Part shown: positions 42,901-54,506 of the stretch, piece by piece
Layout: every line of letters starts with the position of its first letter
Numbering within the stretch: position 1 is the first letter of the stretch
Assembly (NCBI GenBank): GCA_008638375.1
Contig: CM018032.1
Coordinates: 8,415,001-8,479,000, forward strand
Direction of reading: 5' to 3'
From: Nyssa sinensis
Lineage: Eukaryota; Streptophyta; Magnoliopsida; Cornales; Nyssaceae
DNA length: 64,000 nt
The notes under the pieces: model-generated
What the model was told of the DNA's origin: nothing
Seen by the model: only the letters and a program-made list of their open reading frames with translations
Database searches by the model: none
Program-made: the position numbers and the translations under genes

Positions 42901-43135
42901 GGGGCCTGTTTGGGAAAGGCTAGAACCGGTTTTATAAAATACAGATGAATTGGTTTTAAATTTTTTATTGTTTGGTAAGTACCTTTTAACAGTATATTGA
43001 TTTATGTCTAATCCTAAAAAATATTTAAAACCTGAACAAAGTCAGACCAAATAAGAGTTGGTTTTCTTAAAAACCATATAACTTAATAGGAATGGTCCTG
43101 ACCTAATTCAATTTGAAGAATTACCAAATAGTCCC
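42901..43135. mobile_element. Tourist-like MITE 1
   Basis: It begins GGGGCCTGTTTGGGAAAGGC and ends TTACCAAATAGTCCC, terminal inverted repeats of the PIF/Harbinger type, preceded by TTA (42898-42900). The right flank reads TTG, so one target-site base has changed or the boundary is off by a base. 235 bp, non-coding. Confidence 0.7.
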
Positions 43136-43290
43136 TTGGTTTTGTTGCCCTATTGGGTTCTGTAGTTTTTGTTTTTCTATATAATTTTCATTTAAATTTT
43201 TTTTTGAGGATATTAAAAAAAAATACAATTAACCCTCTAATAATTAATAGATATGGGAGATTGAAAATTTATTAATTATTAGAATTATTA

Positions 43291-43525
43291 AGGACCTATT
43301 TGAGAAAGGCTAGAACCAGTTCTGTAGAATACAAATGAATTAATTTTAAGTTTTTTGTTGTTTGGTAAGTATTTTTGAACAGTATATTGATTCATATCTG
43401 ATCCTAAAAATTACTTAAGACCTTAATAAAGTTAGATAAGAGAAGAGTTGATTTTCTTAAAAATCAAATAGCTTAATGGAGTTGGTTCTGACCTGATCCA
43501 ATTTAAAGAATTTCCAAATAGTCTA
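43291..43525. mobile_element. Tourist-like MITE 2
   Basis: Same family and length as MITE 1, with matching interior landmarks (AAGGCTAGAACC, CAGTATATTGATT, CTGACCTGATCCAATTT). Flanked by TTA on the left; the right border is uncertain by a few bases. More diverged at the ends than MITE 1. Confidence 0.7.
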
Positions 43526-43527
43526 TA

Positions 43528-45584
43528 GTTATTAAGTTTTATCATACTTTTGTGAAGTAATAAATGTTTCTTACATGTAAATGATTTTCGGTACAAAAAT
43601 AATACTTTATATAGAAACTTTTAATGATATTTGATTTTTCATAAAACAATACATAGAATGCTCTACTTAAGACATAAAAGACTCCTAATGTATTTTTTCA
43701 ACTAAAGGAGTTGTGTTTCCAGATGTCATGTCATAATTTTTCACACTTACAATATTTTTTACTTTAATTATATTGAATTAATAAATATAATTATCAAGAC
43801 TTGTTATAAATGAGATATATATAAATACATATATTTATATAACTATTTTATTTCTCTAATAAATAATATTATAAAAAAAATTTGAAAAAAAATATTAATT
43901 ATTAAGTAATAGAATTATTACTCATTTACTATAAAACCAAGTTGATATCTTTAAAAAATTATTAATTATTAGAAATTATTAACTTATTAAATATTAATTA
44001 TAAGATAATTAATTGTAGTCAAACCAAGATGAGAATTAATGTCTTGTATTAAAAATTAACTATTCTAAAAATTTAAGTTGTTAAAATTAGAAGTTATAAT
44101 TATCAAATAAATGATGAAATTCAGATTCGGAATTTGTTAGCTCTAAGATACTTACCATGTAAATATAAATTTTTTAAAAAAGTTTAAGGTATTATAAATA
44201 GTGTAATTAATTATTTATATATTCCATAATAAATGAAAGTATAATTTTTTTTAGTTAAGTTGTAATTATTATATATATATATATATATATATATATTATG
44301 CACAACAGCCACAGCCAGCTTCCAAATATTGTTAGTGAACATGGAATTGAATCTAAAAACTTTAGTAAGCAAAAAAATAACCTATCGAGCATAAAAGATT
44401 GAATAAAAAAAATGAGATTTTCTCTAATCATGCTTGACGGTCCACCATGGAATCACTGGCCAATCGTGTGATCGAGATTGTTGCATAAGCCATTTCGTAT
44501 GAAATAATGAAGGGTGATACGGTACAACATAGATGATGGAATCAAATCTCATGTGTCATCATGGCAACGCTCTCCTAATGATAAACCACCTTTGGCTCGA
44601 ACATGACAAACCCTAATGCCCTAATGATCATGTGAAGCACCAAGCACAATGTTCAATTACAATTATATTGTATCATGACAAGAAATCTGTATCCAAGTGC
44701 AAAATATATATATATATATATAAGTAATATTATTTCACCCAAAGATTTAACTCAAAAGTGCACCCAAATAATGTAATAGTCTTTTATATGCTATTGAGAT
44801 AGAAACTAGATCTCCACGTACTCATATAAGAAAGTACCCTATTTTAATTCGAGACGGTCAAATAAATTAGACTTGAGAATATTTAAAATTTTAATTTTTA
44901 AGTCAAATTTTTTCGTTTAAGCCTTCAATTTAACATAATTAAAATTTTTTATTATTTATAATAAGTTTTAGATTTACAATTACTTTGTCTGAGAAATTCC
45001 GAATTGAATTTAGTTTGTGGCTACTTTTTTCCCAATTATTTGATCTAGTTTCTAATTCTTCCAAAGACACAATTTTTATTTATTCTAAATTTTTCTTTAT
45101 TTGGAATCTTTTTAATTTCGTAATTGTAATAGATCTAGCATAAAAAATTAGTAGATGTCTATTTGGATTAATAGTCTTTTAAGCTTATAAATATAATGTA
45201 ATCCATCTGTATTAATAATATTTCAATTCTCCTCAACGATTTTGTACCACATTAGTTATTATCAAATTAATTGAATGATAGTTAGTCAATAAAAGAGACT
45301 ATTTTTTTTTTTTTTAGGTAAATGACTATCACATTATTTGGACACCTTTTTTTAGACCCAAAATTTGAATAACATTTAATTTTTTCGATGCACCAATGAG
45401 CTACAGTTCGATAGAAATTTGTAATAAAACACATAAAAATAGCAAATGTAATATACTAACATTGAAACACATAAAAATATTTTTTAAATTGAGTAGCACT
45501 ATATAAATGAAAATTATATATAGCTAACCCTCTTATAATTAATAGATATGAGATATTAAAAATTTATTAATTATTAAATTGAGG
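43528..45584. other. Gene-free stretch
   Basis: Very AT-rich, with a TA microsatellite at 44271-44296 and another near 44707-44722. A patch at 44430-44640 is more balanced in composition but has no sustained frame. No gene supported. Confidence 0.35.
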
Positions 45585-47248
45585 TCTTTGTGCATTGGCT
45601 TAAATAGAGGTCCTTGTGCAAACCAAAAATAGAGGGCGGTTTGGGGTTTCGGAACATGGAGGCCTTTAATTTAGCGATGTTGGCTAAACAAGGCTAGCGG
45701 CTACTTCAATGCCCATACTCTTTCTTTCATAAGGTATACAAAGCTAAATATTTTCCTAGAGGGTCGTACTTGGATGCAAAGCTTTGACATTATCCATCTT
45801 TCACCTGGTGAAGTATATGTGCTGCTAAATTAGTTACTGTAGCGGGTTCGAGGTGGCACATAGGGTGCGGTAATGTTGTTTGGGTCTGGGGCAGCAAATG
45901 AATCCCAAAACCAATCTCTTTTAAGGTGATTTCTCCTTGTATTGAAGGGATGGAAAATCTGAGAGCGTGATCTTTTGGTTTCGGGTGAAATGAAGTGGAG
46001 TTTGGTTACTCTTCAATCCTTGTTTCTTCCACATGAAATGGATGTTATTTTCAAGATACCTTTGGGTCTAAATGCTGCGCCTGATCGTCTAATTTGGCAC
46101 TTTTCCAATAAAGTTTTATTTTTGGTCAAGAGTGTCTATCAATTGGCACGTCTTGTTCTATAGAACGAACGTAATGAGGTTTCCACTAAGAGTTCAAACG
46201 GGTCCGCTTCACAAAAAAATTGGAGTGTTATGGTCTATAGAACTTCCAAACAAGATAAAAACACTTTATTTGGAGAGCGGCAAATAACATTTTCGCAACT
46301 AAAACGAGGCTTGTGGATGGTAAAATTCAAACTGGTGTTACTTGCATCTTGTGTGGATTTTAAGTTGTAACCCCTCTCCATATTTTTGTTCATTGTGACT
46401 AGGCAAAGCTAGTTTGGGAAAACTCAGCTTTCCCAGTATCAGGGGACAAGAAGTTTCTAAGTTATTTGCACCTCTTTGAGTATATTTTTACTGTCTTTGG
46501 TAGGGTAGAGGTGGAATGGTGGTGCTTTATAGCTTGGAAAATTTGGAACTCAGGGATCTAATGGTTCATGGGAACTCTTCCAGGAATCCTACTGAGGTTG
46601 TGCAGCATGCTAAAGAGTATAATACAAATTTTCAATTAGCCTAGGTAAGACAAGCAATTGGGTCTTCTGAACTGGTGCCCCAAGGTTTTAGATGGTCTCC
46701 TCTAGAATAAGGGAAATATAAACTAAAGTGGATGGCAGATGGGATCCTAAATTGGGTTTGGGAAGTGTGGGGGTTGTGATTAGAGATTGGAGGGGGAAGG
46801 TTATTGGTAGATTTGGGAAACGTGTGGGTTTATGTTGTTAGGCTTCTCATGTTGAAGTGCTAGTAATTTTGCATCGGCTAATTTTTGCTAAAGAGGTGGG
46901 TATTTTTGACATGTTTCTGGAGAGTGATTATTTAAATGTTCTCTCAACTATTCAGGCTCCGACTAAGGATCATTCTGAGTTGGGTCATCTAGTGCATGAA
47001 GTTAGGAAAGAGCTATTTCGGTTTAGGTATATGTCATGTCTTCATGTTCATCGTGAGGGGAACTCTTTGGCCTACGTTGTGGCGTCTTATGCTTGAAATT
47101 TGACCTTAGACATGTTCTGGATGGAAGATTTTCCTGAGATATTCACTCCTCCGGTGGTTAGGGATGCTCCTCCTCGACGGGTGTGATTTGGTTGTTTTTT
47201 TTGTTCTCTTATTTGCCGCTTGGAAAGCCTTTGGCTATCAAAAAAAAT
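45585..47248 (+). mobile_element. 5'-truncated LINE retrotransposon (L1-type)
   Basis: Only the 3' part remains. Around 45650-45900 conceptual translation shows the C-terminal flank of a plant LINE reverse transcriptase (MEAFNLAMLAKQG, KAKYFPRGSYLDAK). A zinc-binding RT-associated region follows (45975-46400; DRLIWHFSNKVLFLVKSVYQLA then a CILCGF and HC pattern). A terminal RNase H-like domain comes last (46735-47090; GVVIRDWRGKVIGRF, LESDYLNVLS, HREGNSLAYVVASYA). Frames are broken by stops. A terminal A run at 47240-47248 marks the tail. Immobile. Confidence 0.85.
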
Positions 47249-47336
47249 ACAAGTATAATTATTTTTATTTCTCTAATAATTAATATTATAAATAATTTTA
47301 TTTAAAAAATTGTATTATTAAGTACTTATTCATTAT

Positions 47337-47700
47337 CACTACAAGAAATGATACTTTTAGCGACGCACATGAGCATTGCTAATAGTCCTTATGAGTGTCG
47401 CTAAAGAGTATTAGCAACATACAATTGTGCATTGCTATGGGCGTCGCTAATAATTGTGTCGCTAATCACTATTAGCGATGCACAAAGCGTGTCACTAATG
47501 CTATGCAAAAAAATTAGTGAGCGTCGCTAATAGTATGTTATTAGCAACGCACGATATGGGCGTCGCTAATAGTATACTATTAGTGACGCATGTTTTAGCG
47601 TTGCTAAAAGTTGTTATTAGTGACGATAATGAAGCGCCGCTAAATTAAACTAATAGGTGTGACTTTAGTGACACCTTATGTGCATCACTAAAAGTTTTTT
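47337..47700. repeat. CACTA left subterminal repeat region
   Basis: About a dozen short motifs, variants of GGCGTCGCTAATAGT and the inverted ACTATTAGCGACGC, often paired as small hairpins. These are the expected binding sites of the second transposon protein in En/Spm elements. Confidence 0.85.
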
Positions 47701-48079
47701 ATTTAAACCTATTTTAAATATGATTTTTCTTTTTTTTTTGTGTTTTTTTTTTGTGTTTAAAATCGGTATCAATCATTTCGATATAAAAAAATTCTAGACA
47801 TTATGAAATGGATATATTAAAAGAGAAATGCAATCATATATATATAATTAATTATAATCATAAAAGTATAATTTTTCAATAAATACAAAAATTTAAAAAT
47901 GTCTCAAAAAATGTAACTATAGATGTCCAGAAAAAGAAAAAAACAAATGAGAACAGCAAGTCCCGATGCACGAATGAGGCGACGCAGATGAAATAATCTC
48001 GATCAATCTGAAATAAAGAACAAATAATATATATTAGAACACTCATTAAATATATATGAATTTAAAAAAATTTTCATAA
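47701..48079. other. AT-rich CACTA interior, no gene
   Basis: Between the subterminal repeats and the 160-bp array. T-rich run near 47726-47757; no frame of note. Confidence 0.6.
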
Positions 48080-49862
48080 AATTTTTTGTATGCATAAATA
48101 GCAAGAACAACGAAAAGTTGTATAAGTTACAAATCGATGATCCAAATCAAGTATCGTAAGTTTTTGAAAGTCTGCTTTGTCATTTTTGAGGTGTATGATG
48201 GGATTTCTGGGTCGTTAGGTCAATATACGGTATTTTGATCCGTTAAAACTCCAAAATGGACCGATCTTTTTTGACTAAAAAGTTGCATAAGGTATAAACC
48301 GGGAATCCAAATCGAGTGCCTTAAGTTTTTGCAAGTTTTCTTTGTCATTTTTGAGGTATGTGATGAGATTTTCGGGTCGTTGGGCCGATATCTAGTGTTT
48401 TGCTCCGTCAAAACTCCAAAATGGGCCTTTTTTTAGCAAAAAATTGCATAAGTAGCAAATCAAAAATCTGAATCTAGTATCGTAAGTTCTTACAAGTCTA
48501 CTTTTTCATTTGTGAGGTGTGTGATGGGGTTTTAGGTTGTTAGGCTGATATTTGGTATTTTGGTCTATTAAAACTCCAAAATGGGTCTTTTTAGAGCGAA
48601 AAGTTACATAAGTTGTAAACCAGGAATTTGAATCTAGTGTTGTAAGTTTGTGCAAGTCTAATTTGTCATTTGTGAGGTTTTTGATGGTATTTCGGGGTCA
48701 TTGGGTCAATATCTGGTGTTTTGGTTCGTCAAAACCCCAAAATGGGCATTTTTGGAACGTAAAGTTACAAACCGGGAATCTGAATCGAGTGTTGTAAGTT
48801 TGTGCAAGTGTACTTTGTCGTTTTTGAGGTGTGCAATGGGATTTTGGAGTTGTTGGGCTGATATCCAGTGTTTTGGTCTGTCAAAACCCCAAAATGGACA
48901 TTTTTGGGTCGAAAAGTTGCATAAGTTGCAAATCAGAAATCTAAATCGAGTGTCGTAAGTTTGTGCAAGCCTTATTTGGTAGTTTTGAGGTGTGTGATAG
49001 GGTTTTAGGGTCGTAGGATGATATTTGGTGTTTTGGTCAGTTAAAACCCCAAAACGAGCCTTTTGGAGCAAAAAATTGCATTAGTTGCAAATTGAAAATT
49101 TAAATCGAGTGTCGTAAGTTTGTGAAAGTATAATTTGTTATTTGTAAGGTTTGAGATGGGATTGTTGGGCCGATATCCAGTGTTTTGACTTCTCAAAATA
49201 TACCAAAATGGGCCTTTGAGAGCTGAAAGTTGCATAAGTTGCAAACCAAAAATCTGAATCGAGTGTCGTAAGTTCGTGCAAGTCTACTTTGTTATTTGTA
49301 AGGTGTGAGATGGAATTCCGAGGTCGTTGGGCCTATATCCGGTGTTTTGATCCGTCAAAACCCCAAAATGGGTATTTTAGAGCAGAAAGTTGCATAAGTT
49401 ACAAATCGGAAATCTAAATCGAGTGTCGTAAGTTTATGCAAGTATAATTTGCCATTTGTGAGGTTTTTCATGGGGTTTTGATGTCGTTTGGCTGATATCC
49501 AATTTTTTGGTCTGTTAAAACCCCAAAATTGGTCTTTTTTTAGCGAAAAGTTGCATAAGTTACAAACCAAAAATCTAAATCGAGTGTCGTAAGTTCGTGC
49601 AAGTCTAATTTGTCATTTGTGAGGTGTGTGATAGGGTTTTGGGGTCGTTAGGCTACTATCGGGTGTTTTGATCTATTAAAACCTCAAAATGGGCTTTTTT
49701 GGAGCGAAAAGTTGCATAAGTTACAAACCGGGAATCTGAGTCGAGTGTTGTAAGTTTGTGTAAGTCTATTTTATCATTTGTGATGTGTGTGATAGGGTTT
49801 TAAGATTGTTAGGCTGATATCTGATGTTTTGGTCTGTCAAAATCTCAAAATGGTCCCTTTTT
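48080..49862. repeat. About eleven tandem 160-bp repeats inside the CACTA element
   Basis: Each unit has AAAAGTTGCATAAGTTGCAAA, then a TCGAGTGTCGTAAGTTTG core, then a GTTTTGGTCNGTCAAAACCCC hairpin-like segment and CCAAAATGGGC. The last motif recurs at about 48248, 48413, 48575, 48737, 48892, 49052, 49206, 49363, 49523, 49685 and 49847, a period near 160. Units differ by substitutions and small indels. Frames across it (48220-48411, 48706-49071, 49041-49244, 49355-49570) merely read the repeat. Confidence 0.9.
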
Positions 49863-49959
49863 AAAAAATTAAGTACCTAAAATTGGGATTTCGGGTGTCT
49901 TGTTATTGACATCACCTAATCTATAAATATAAATCCACTAATGTAATTTTAAAAAATTA

Positions 49960-51457
49960 CCAAGCTGAATAGAGCCCCCCTACAGGTTGAGGAATGTCTA
50001 TATAAGAGATTCTAGCTGGGTCGTGCAAGCATTGAGGTCTGTCACTATCTGCTTCAGCTCTACATTACGTCTCTCAAATGCCTCAGTCATCTGCGTGGCT
50101 GCCTGAAACCTAGCATTGCTCTTGATGGTAGATGACGATGTTTTTGACTGGATCCTACTCCCTAAGCCATGCACATACCAGTGCCTCTTGCCTAGAACAA
50201 TCTCCCGTATCTAGTCATCAGTCGACATATCCTCACCCTCAAGGGCTGGCTGAACACAAAAGCAAACCATCTCCTACTATAAAAACGTAAATATATGTTA
50301 CTACTATTAAGAATTTGGATTAATATTAAATTAGTAATACTGGTATATATACGTAGATAACTTACATCAATTCTCAGAGCTTCAAGCCCAACCCAATCCT
50401 TTTCGGGGTTGTAGTGCCTCCTATGCCATAACTCAATTGGGCTAGGCAGTGCACCAGTCTTCTGGTCTCACTACAGCAAATTAATAGTAACTTGTGAAGA
50501 TAAGTTTATTAAATTTCACTAAAAGCTAATACAATAACAACTTGATACATTTATAAACTTACCATTTCATGCATATAAAAGATCGTGATCCACCACAGTG
50601 GGTCACTTTTTGCTTGCATCTGCTCTCTTTATTTTTCTTGCTAACTTCCTACACTTGACAAACAAATAATGTTAGTATAAATGACAATGATTTATCATAC
50701 AAAAAAATTAATTATGATAATTATTTACCTGAAATGCATTACTAGAGAACCGATCGCATAGGAATATTCAATCTTCCACTGTCACCCCTGTAGGGTTTGT
50801 CGCAAAGATTTCTGCCTACCGCTACCTCCGCCTAGTAGTGAGCATGGAGCTTATGCCGATAGTCCCTGAAACGGATTCCCAAGTAATGGTCCACTGTCTT
50901 CACCACATGTAGTAGGTGAAGATTGATGTTAAACTTCTCTTGCAGATCGTTGATTGTCAAAATAGTAGTTTATTAGATATGGTAAAATGAAATTGAATAA
51001 AATAATAAAAGATATACTAGGATATGAGTGTAAAGATCATGTCGCTGCTTGTTTGTGACAAGACTCCAGTCACTAACATGGAGTGGGGCGCGTAATCGGC
51101 CAATGATGCCAACCTCAATGGTGAATTGTTGTACCCACCCACCAATGGGCTTCAGCAAGCTTGGAGGTATCTCAATCCAAATCCGGGTGCCCCCGGATGC
51201 CTTCATCTATAGCTACAACCTGTGGTTCTTCAACCTACCGCGCCCTCGTCTAGAGGCAGTGGCCAAATCTTTAGAAAAAATAAAATATAAATAATTAGTA
51301 CCATATTTGTATAATTAATAAAAATAATACTATGCATACCATCAATAGCAGGAGCAGCCGACCTTGCAGAAGACATGCCAATACTACTAGTAAGGGAAGA
51401 GGTCGATGGGTCTGACCCTAGTATGCTCAGTAGTTTGCGTGATCCTGGTCTAACCAT
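49960..51457 (-). pseudogene. CACTA TNPA-like (plant Transposase_24) remnant
   Basis: Read leftwards from 51457 there are several exon-like blocks. The first has MVRPGSRKLLSILG (51457-51340) and is followed by a RRGRGR-like basic segment (about 51245). Next come GTRIWIEIPPSLLKPIGGW and FTIEVGIIGRLRAPLHVSDW (51206-51010), a block with LHLLHVVKTVDHYLGIRFRD (about 50950-50750), PSPIELWHRRHYNPEKDW (about 50465-50370), and a coiled-coil-like C-terminus with EAFERRNVELKQI (about 50290-49970). The order matches the DNA-binding second protein of plant CACTA elements. At least one in-frame stop lies in the last block. Confidence 0.75.
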
Positions 51458-51550
51458 ATCTAAAAGAAAGCATAAAAATAAAAATTCATTACATCATAAA
51501 TCCATTACATCCATTACACTTAATCCTAACACATGTAACACCTATTACAA

Positions 51551-51830
51551 CTATTCGTCTAAGTTCCTATCATCATCTGTTCTTAAGATTTTTTTATTCT
51601 CAATACAATACTCTAACAATGTATCATCCTCAAAATCACTTTCCTCCTTCTCATCATCATCATTAATAAAAGTTGCATCCCTCAGATCTAATTGTACGAT
51701 ATTGGTAACGTCGAAAATTATTACATGATCTGGTTCTACGTCAGTCCTATTCAACCAGATTGAAGTAACATCTTCTTGGAATTCAGGTATACTGTGAATT
51801 GGAAGGAGAAGCATAAAACGTCTCTTTTGA
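51551..51830 (-). pseudogene. CACTA TNP2 transposase C-terminal remnant
   Basis: A minus-strand block with WLNRTDVEPD and an acidic tail (DDDEKEESDFEDDTLLEYC) resembles the end of CACTA TNP2 transposases. It lies just upstream of the TNPA-like gene in the same orientation, as expected. The catalytic body should lie at 51830-53000 but is not there, so it has been deleted. Identification rests on position and the acidic tail. Confidence 0.5.
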
Positions 51831-52303
51831 GAATTCTATCTTTAAGAGCAATTGCATGCCTTAAAGATGAGTTTTTTTTTGTAAGTACCTATGTGAAATT
51901 TTTATAAATATGTAGAGAAACTGGAATATCACCTCTTTTGACAAAAAAAAATAGTGTAAGCTTAACCTATTAAGTAGAATATAAATATGTAGAGACTTTT
52001 CACATACCAAAGTATGGCAATTTGACTAAATCATAATATTTCTAAATTAAAACATTGTGCTTCCATTTGTTTCTCTTCTCTTTTGCACACTTTTCTTCTT
52101 CTTTTTCTTCTCACTTCTTTTATTCTTTTTCCTTCATATTTTCCAAACAATATATCTACAATGACTACTACTACAAATTTACAATATTATTTTTTCTTAA
52201 AAAAGGACATTGCAATTGGTCATATTTTTTTTATTTTGGTTTTCAAAGTGTGTTTTTTTCCTGTACATTATAGTTTATATTATTCTTATTATAATCTTTT
52301 GTT

Positions 52304-52336
<33 letters not shown>

Positions 52337-53250
52337 GCGTGTATTCAATTAGCAATGGACTATGGCATTTGTAGTGGAGATAATTTCGACTTTGATTATG
52401 ATGTAATTATAGATGAACCACTTTGACAGTAAGCAAGTTGGTAGAAAGAGTATAATGTTCTTTTTATAAATATCTGAACCCATATTTGGAACACGACATC
52501 ATCTTTTCTTTATAAATTTGGGCATCTAATGCTAATTTGATTCCTGTGATCTCACTTTTAAGAATTGCAAATTAAATTTAAATTTAAACTTGCAATTTCA
52601 AGATTAAAAAAAAGAAAAATTCTGAAACTTTTCTATTACCTCAAATTTACCAATCTTTATGTAAAGAAGTTCATTATACAAGGATTTTGGGAAATCACGA
52701 AAGTGGCATATGCTAAGTATATGAGTGCTATAGAAGAACGATAAAAAGATATTAAAATAATAATTAAAAAATTGATTATGTTAAATCTCAATCTCATGTT
52801 AGAGCATCTAATTTTGTCAAACTAATTTATAATACAACTAATTGATGAAAACTCAAAAGCAGGAAACTTTGCCATTGCTCAAGAAGAAAGATAAAATAGA
52901 TATCATCATTAAGTTCTTACTTTGATTAACATGGATTTTTTTATGCCTAGAGTTGTTTATAAAAATCCATTACAGGCTAAATTAGTTATACATATAATTC
53001 CAAATAGAAAACAAAATAGAATCACAAGAAGAAGAAGAAGCAAAAGGAAGAGAAGAATGCTGATCCTAACAAGCCAAAGAAGCAATAGTATATTGTATTG
53101 TAAAAAATTTGGCGAATGTAATCAATTTTTTTTAAATTTCTATTTTAATTTTGTCATTTGGTTAACGCAACAAAAAAGGAAGGAAGAACAAATAGAGATT
53201 GCTTACTTGAGAGAGAGAGAGAGATGGCAATGATGACGACGACACATGGC
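51831..53250. other. AT-rich CACTA interior, no transposase body
   Basis: Holds a poly-T run at 52310-52336 and low-complexity frames (52055-52307) rich in Phe, Ser and Tyr. A basic frame at 52922-53233 is arginine/lysine low-complexity. No recognised domain. Confidence 0.5.
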
Positions 53251-53284
53251 GGCAAACGGCGACAACAGCGATGAGAGATCAGAA

Positions 53285-53287
<3 letters not shown>

Positions 53288-53327
<40 letters not shown>
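53288..53327. repeat. (GA)n microsatellite
   Basis: About twenty GA units within the CACTA element. Confidence 0.95.
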
Positions 53328-53330
<3 letters not shown>

Positions 53331-53379
53331 ATACGACTGTGAGAGAGCGACTAAAGGATTTGTGAATTAGGGTTTTAAT

Positions 53380-53761
53380 AAACCATTAGCAACAAAAAAT
53401 GGGCGTCGCTAATAGTCCCAGAGTGCGTCACTAATTGTTCATTTTAAAAAACGACATCATTTTTTTTTAAACAAACTTTTTGCAATGCACCATAGTACAT
53501 CGCTGATAGTGTCAGTACCATTCGCGACGAACATCTTTGCATCACTAATGGTATTGATAATATTAGCGACGCACACGTCGCTAAAGATTTTTTTGCATCG
53601 CCAAAAGTTTCCCACGCTCATCATTGTCATTTTTTCACACTCTTGAACGATGCCCTGTATGTGTGTCACTAATACGTACTATTAGAAACGCCCATACGTG
53701 TGTCGTTAATAGTGAATGTCGCTAATAGTGAACGTCACTAAAAATATGTTTTTTTGTAATA
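53380..53761. repeat. CACTA right subterminal repeat region
   Basis: GGGCGTCGCTAATAGTCC near 53401, ATTAGCGACGCACACGTCGC near 53562 and further variants up to 53740, mirroring the left end. Confidence 0.85.
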
Positions 53762-53796
53762 TATGAAACCAAGTTAGCTTCTTAAAAGTTTATTAA

Positions 53797-54290
53797 CTTA
53801 TTAAATATTAATTATCAAATGATCGAATGTAATCAACCTTTTATATGAAATGATATTTGAGTCATATTACTTTAAAGTAAAAGATTATTAATGTTCTTTA
53901 TAATTAAAAAAGAGCCATTGCATATTAATATCATTTTATATAAAATAACTTATTAAATATTAATTATCAAATAGTCAAATGTAATCAACCTTCCATATAA
54001 AATAATATATGTATGTCACATTTGAGTCATATTACTTTCAAGTAAAAAATTATTAATGTTCTTTATAATTAAAAAAGAGCCATTGTTATATTAGTATCAT
54101 TTTATATGAAATAACTTATTAAATATCAATAATCAAATGGTCAAATCTACGTGTAATCAACCTTCCATATAAAATTATATATGTACGTCACATTTGAGTC
54201 ATATTACTTTAAAATAAAAGATTATTAATGTTCTTTATAATTAAAACAGAGCCATTGCTATATTAGCATCATTTTATATGAAAAGTTTAT
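53797..54290. repeat. Three tandem repeats upstream of the PIN6-like gene
   Basis: Units start near 53797, 53946 and 54114. Each has AACTTATTAAATATTAAT, GTAATCAACCTT, TTGAGTCATATTACTTT, ATTATTAATGTTCTTTATAA and GAGCCATTG. Units 2 and 3 carry about 20 extra bases (TATATATGTACGTCACAT). They end about 215 bases before the start codon, so they are likely part of the promoter. TTGAGTCAT in each unit resembles an AP-1/bZIP-type core; that role is speculative. Confidence 0.85.
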
Positions 54291-54420
54291 TTGTAAATCA
54301 TTTACCTTTTCAGTTTTGCCGACCTAAAAAAAACAGAGGTTTAATCATTAACCTTACCAAGTGCAATTCCTGCAAGTAAATTAAATGTTTTATTAGGGGC
54401 AATCTCGTCCATTGAATTTC

Positions 54421-54430
54421 TATATAAACA
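54421..54430 (+). promoter_or_regulatory. TATA box of the PIN6-like gene
   Basis: TATATAAACA lies 86 bases before the start codon and is followed by a C/T-rich leader. A good match to the plant TATA consensus, giving an expected transcription start near 54450. Confidence 0.7.
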
Positions 54431-54468
54431 CTTCCACCCTTTCACCATCCTTTATTCTCACCCCCTTG

Positions 54469-54469
<1 letters not shown>

Positions 54470-54505
<36 letters not shown>
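54470..54505 (+). repeat. (GA)n tract in the PIN6-like 5' leader
   Basis: An interrupted GA run that ends one base before the ATG. GA-rich leaders are common in plants and could bind BPC/GAGA factors; that role is inferred. Confidence 0.8.
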
Positions 54506-54506
54506 G

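Larger units (their letters stand above)
47337..53761 (-). mobile_element. CACTA (En/Spm) transposon, degenerate
   Basis: The left end CACTACAAGAAA is the canonical CACTA terminus. The right end TTTTTTGTAATA is its complement with three changes. TAT flanks both sides (47334-47336 and 53762-53764), the 3-bp duplication typical of the family. Subterminal repeats of the GCGTCGCTAATAGT type lie at both ends in both orientations. Transposase remnants read on the minus strand. Total 6425 bp. Internal deletion and frame damage make it non-autonomous. Confidence 0.92.

Noticed and set aside
46857..47096. Independent RNase H-like gene
   Set aside because: It is the terminal domain of a truncated LINE, with the upstream RT flank and a terminal A run in the same orientation.
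48220..49570. Minus-strand frames with a repeated FGVLTDQNT-like motif suggesting a repeat protein
   Set aside because: The 160-base period is not kept in frame and stops interrupt it; this is a tandem DNA repeat read as protein.
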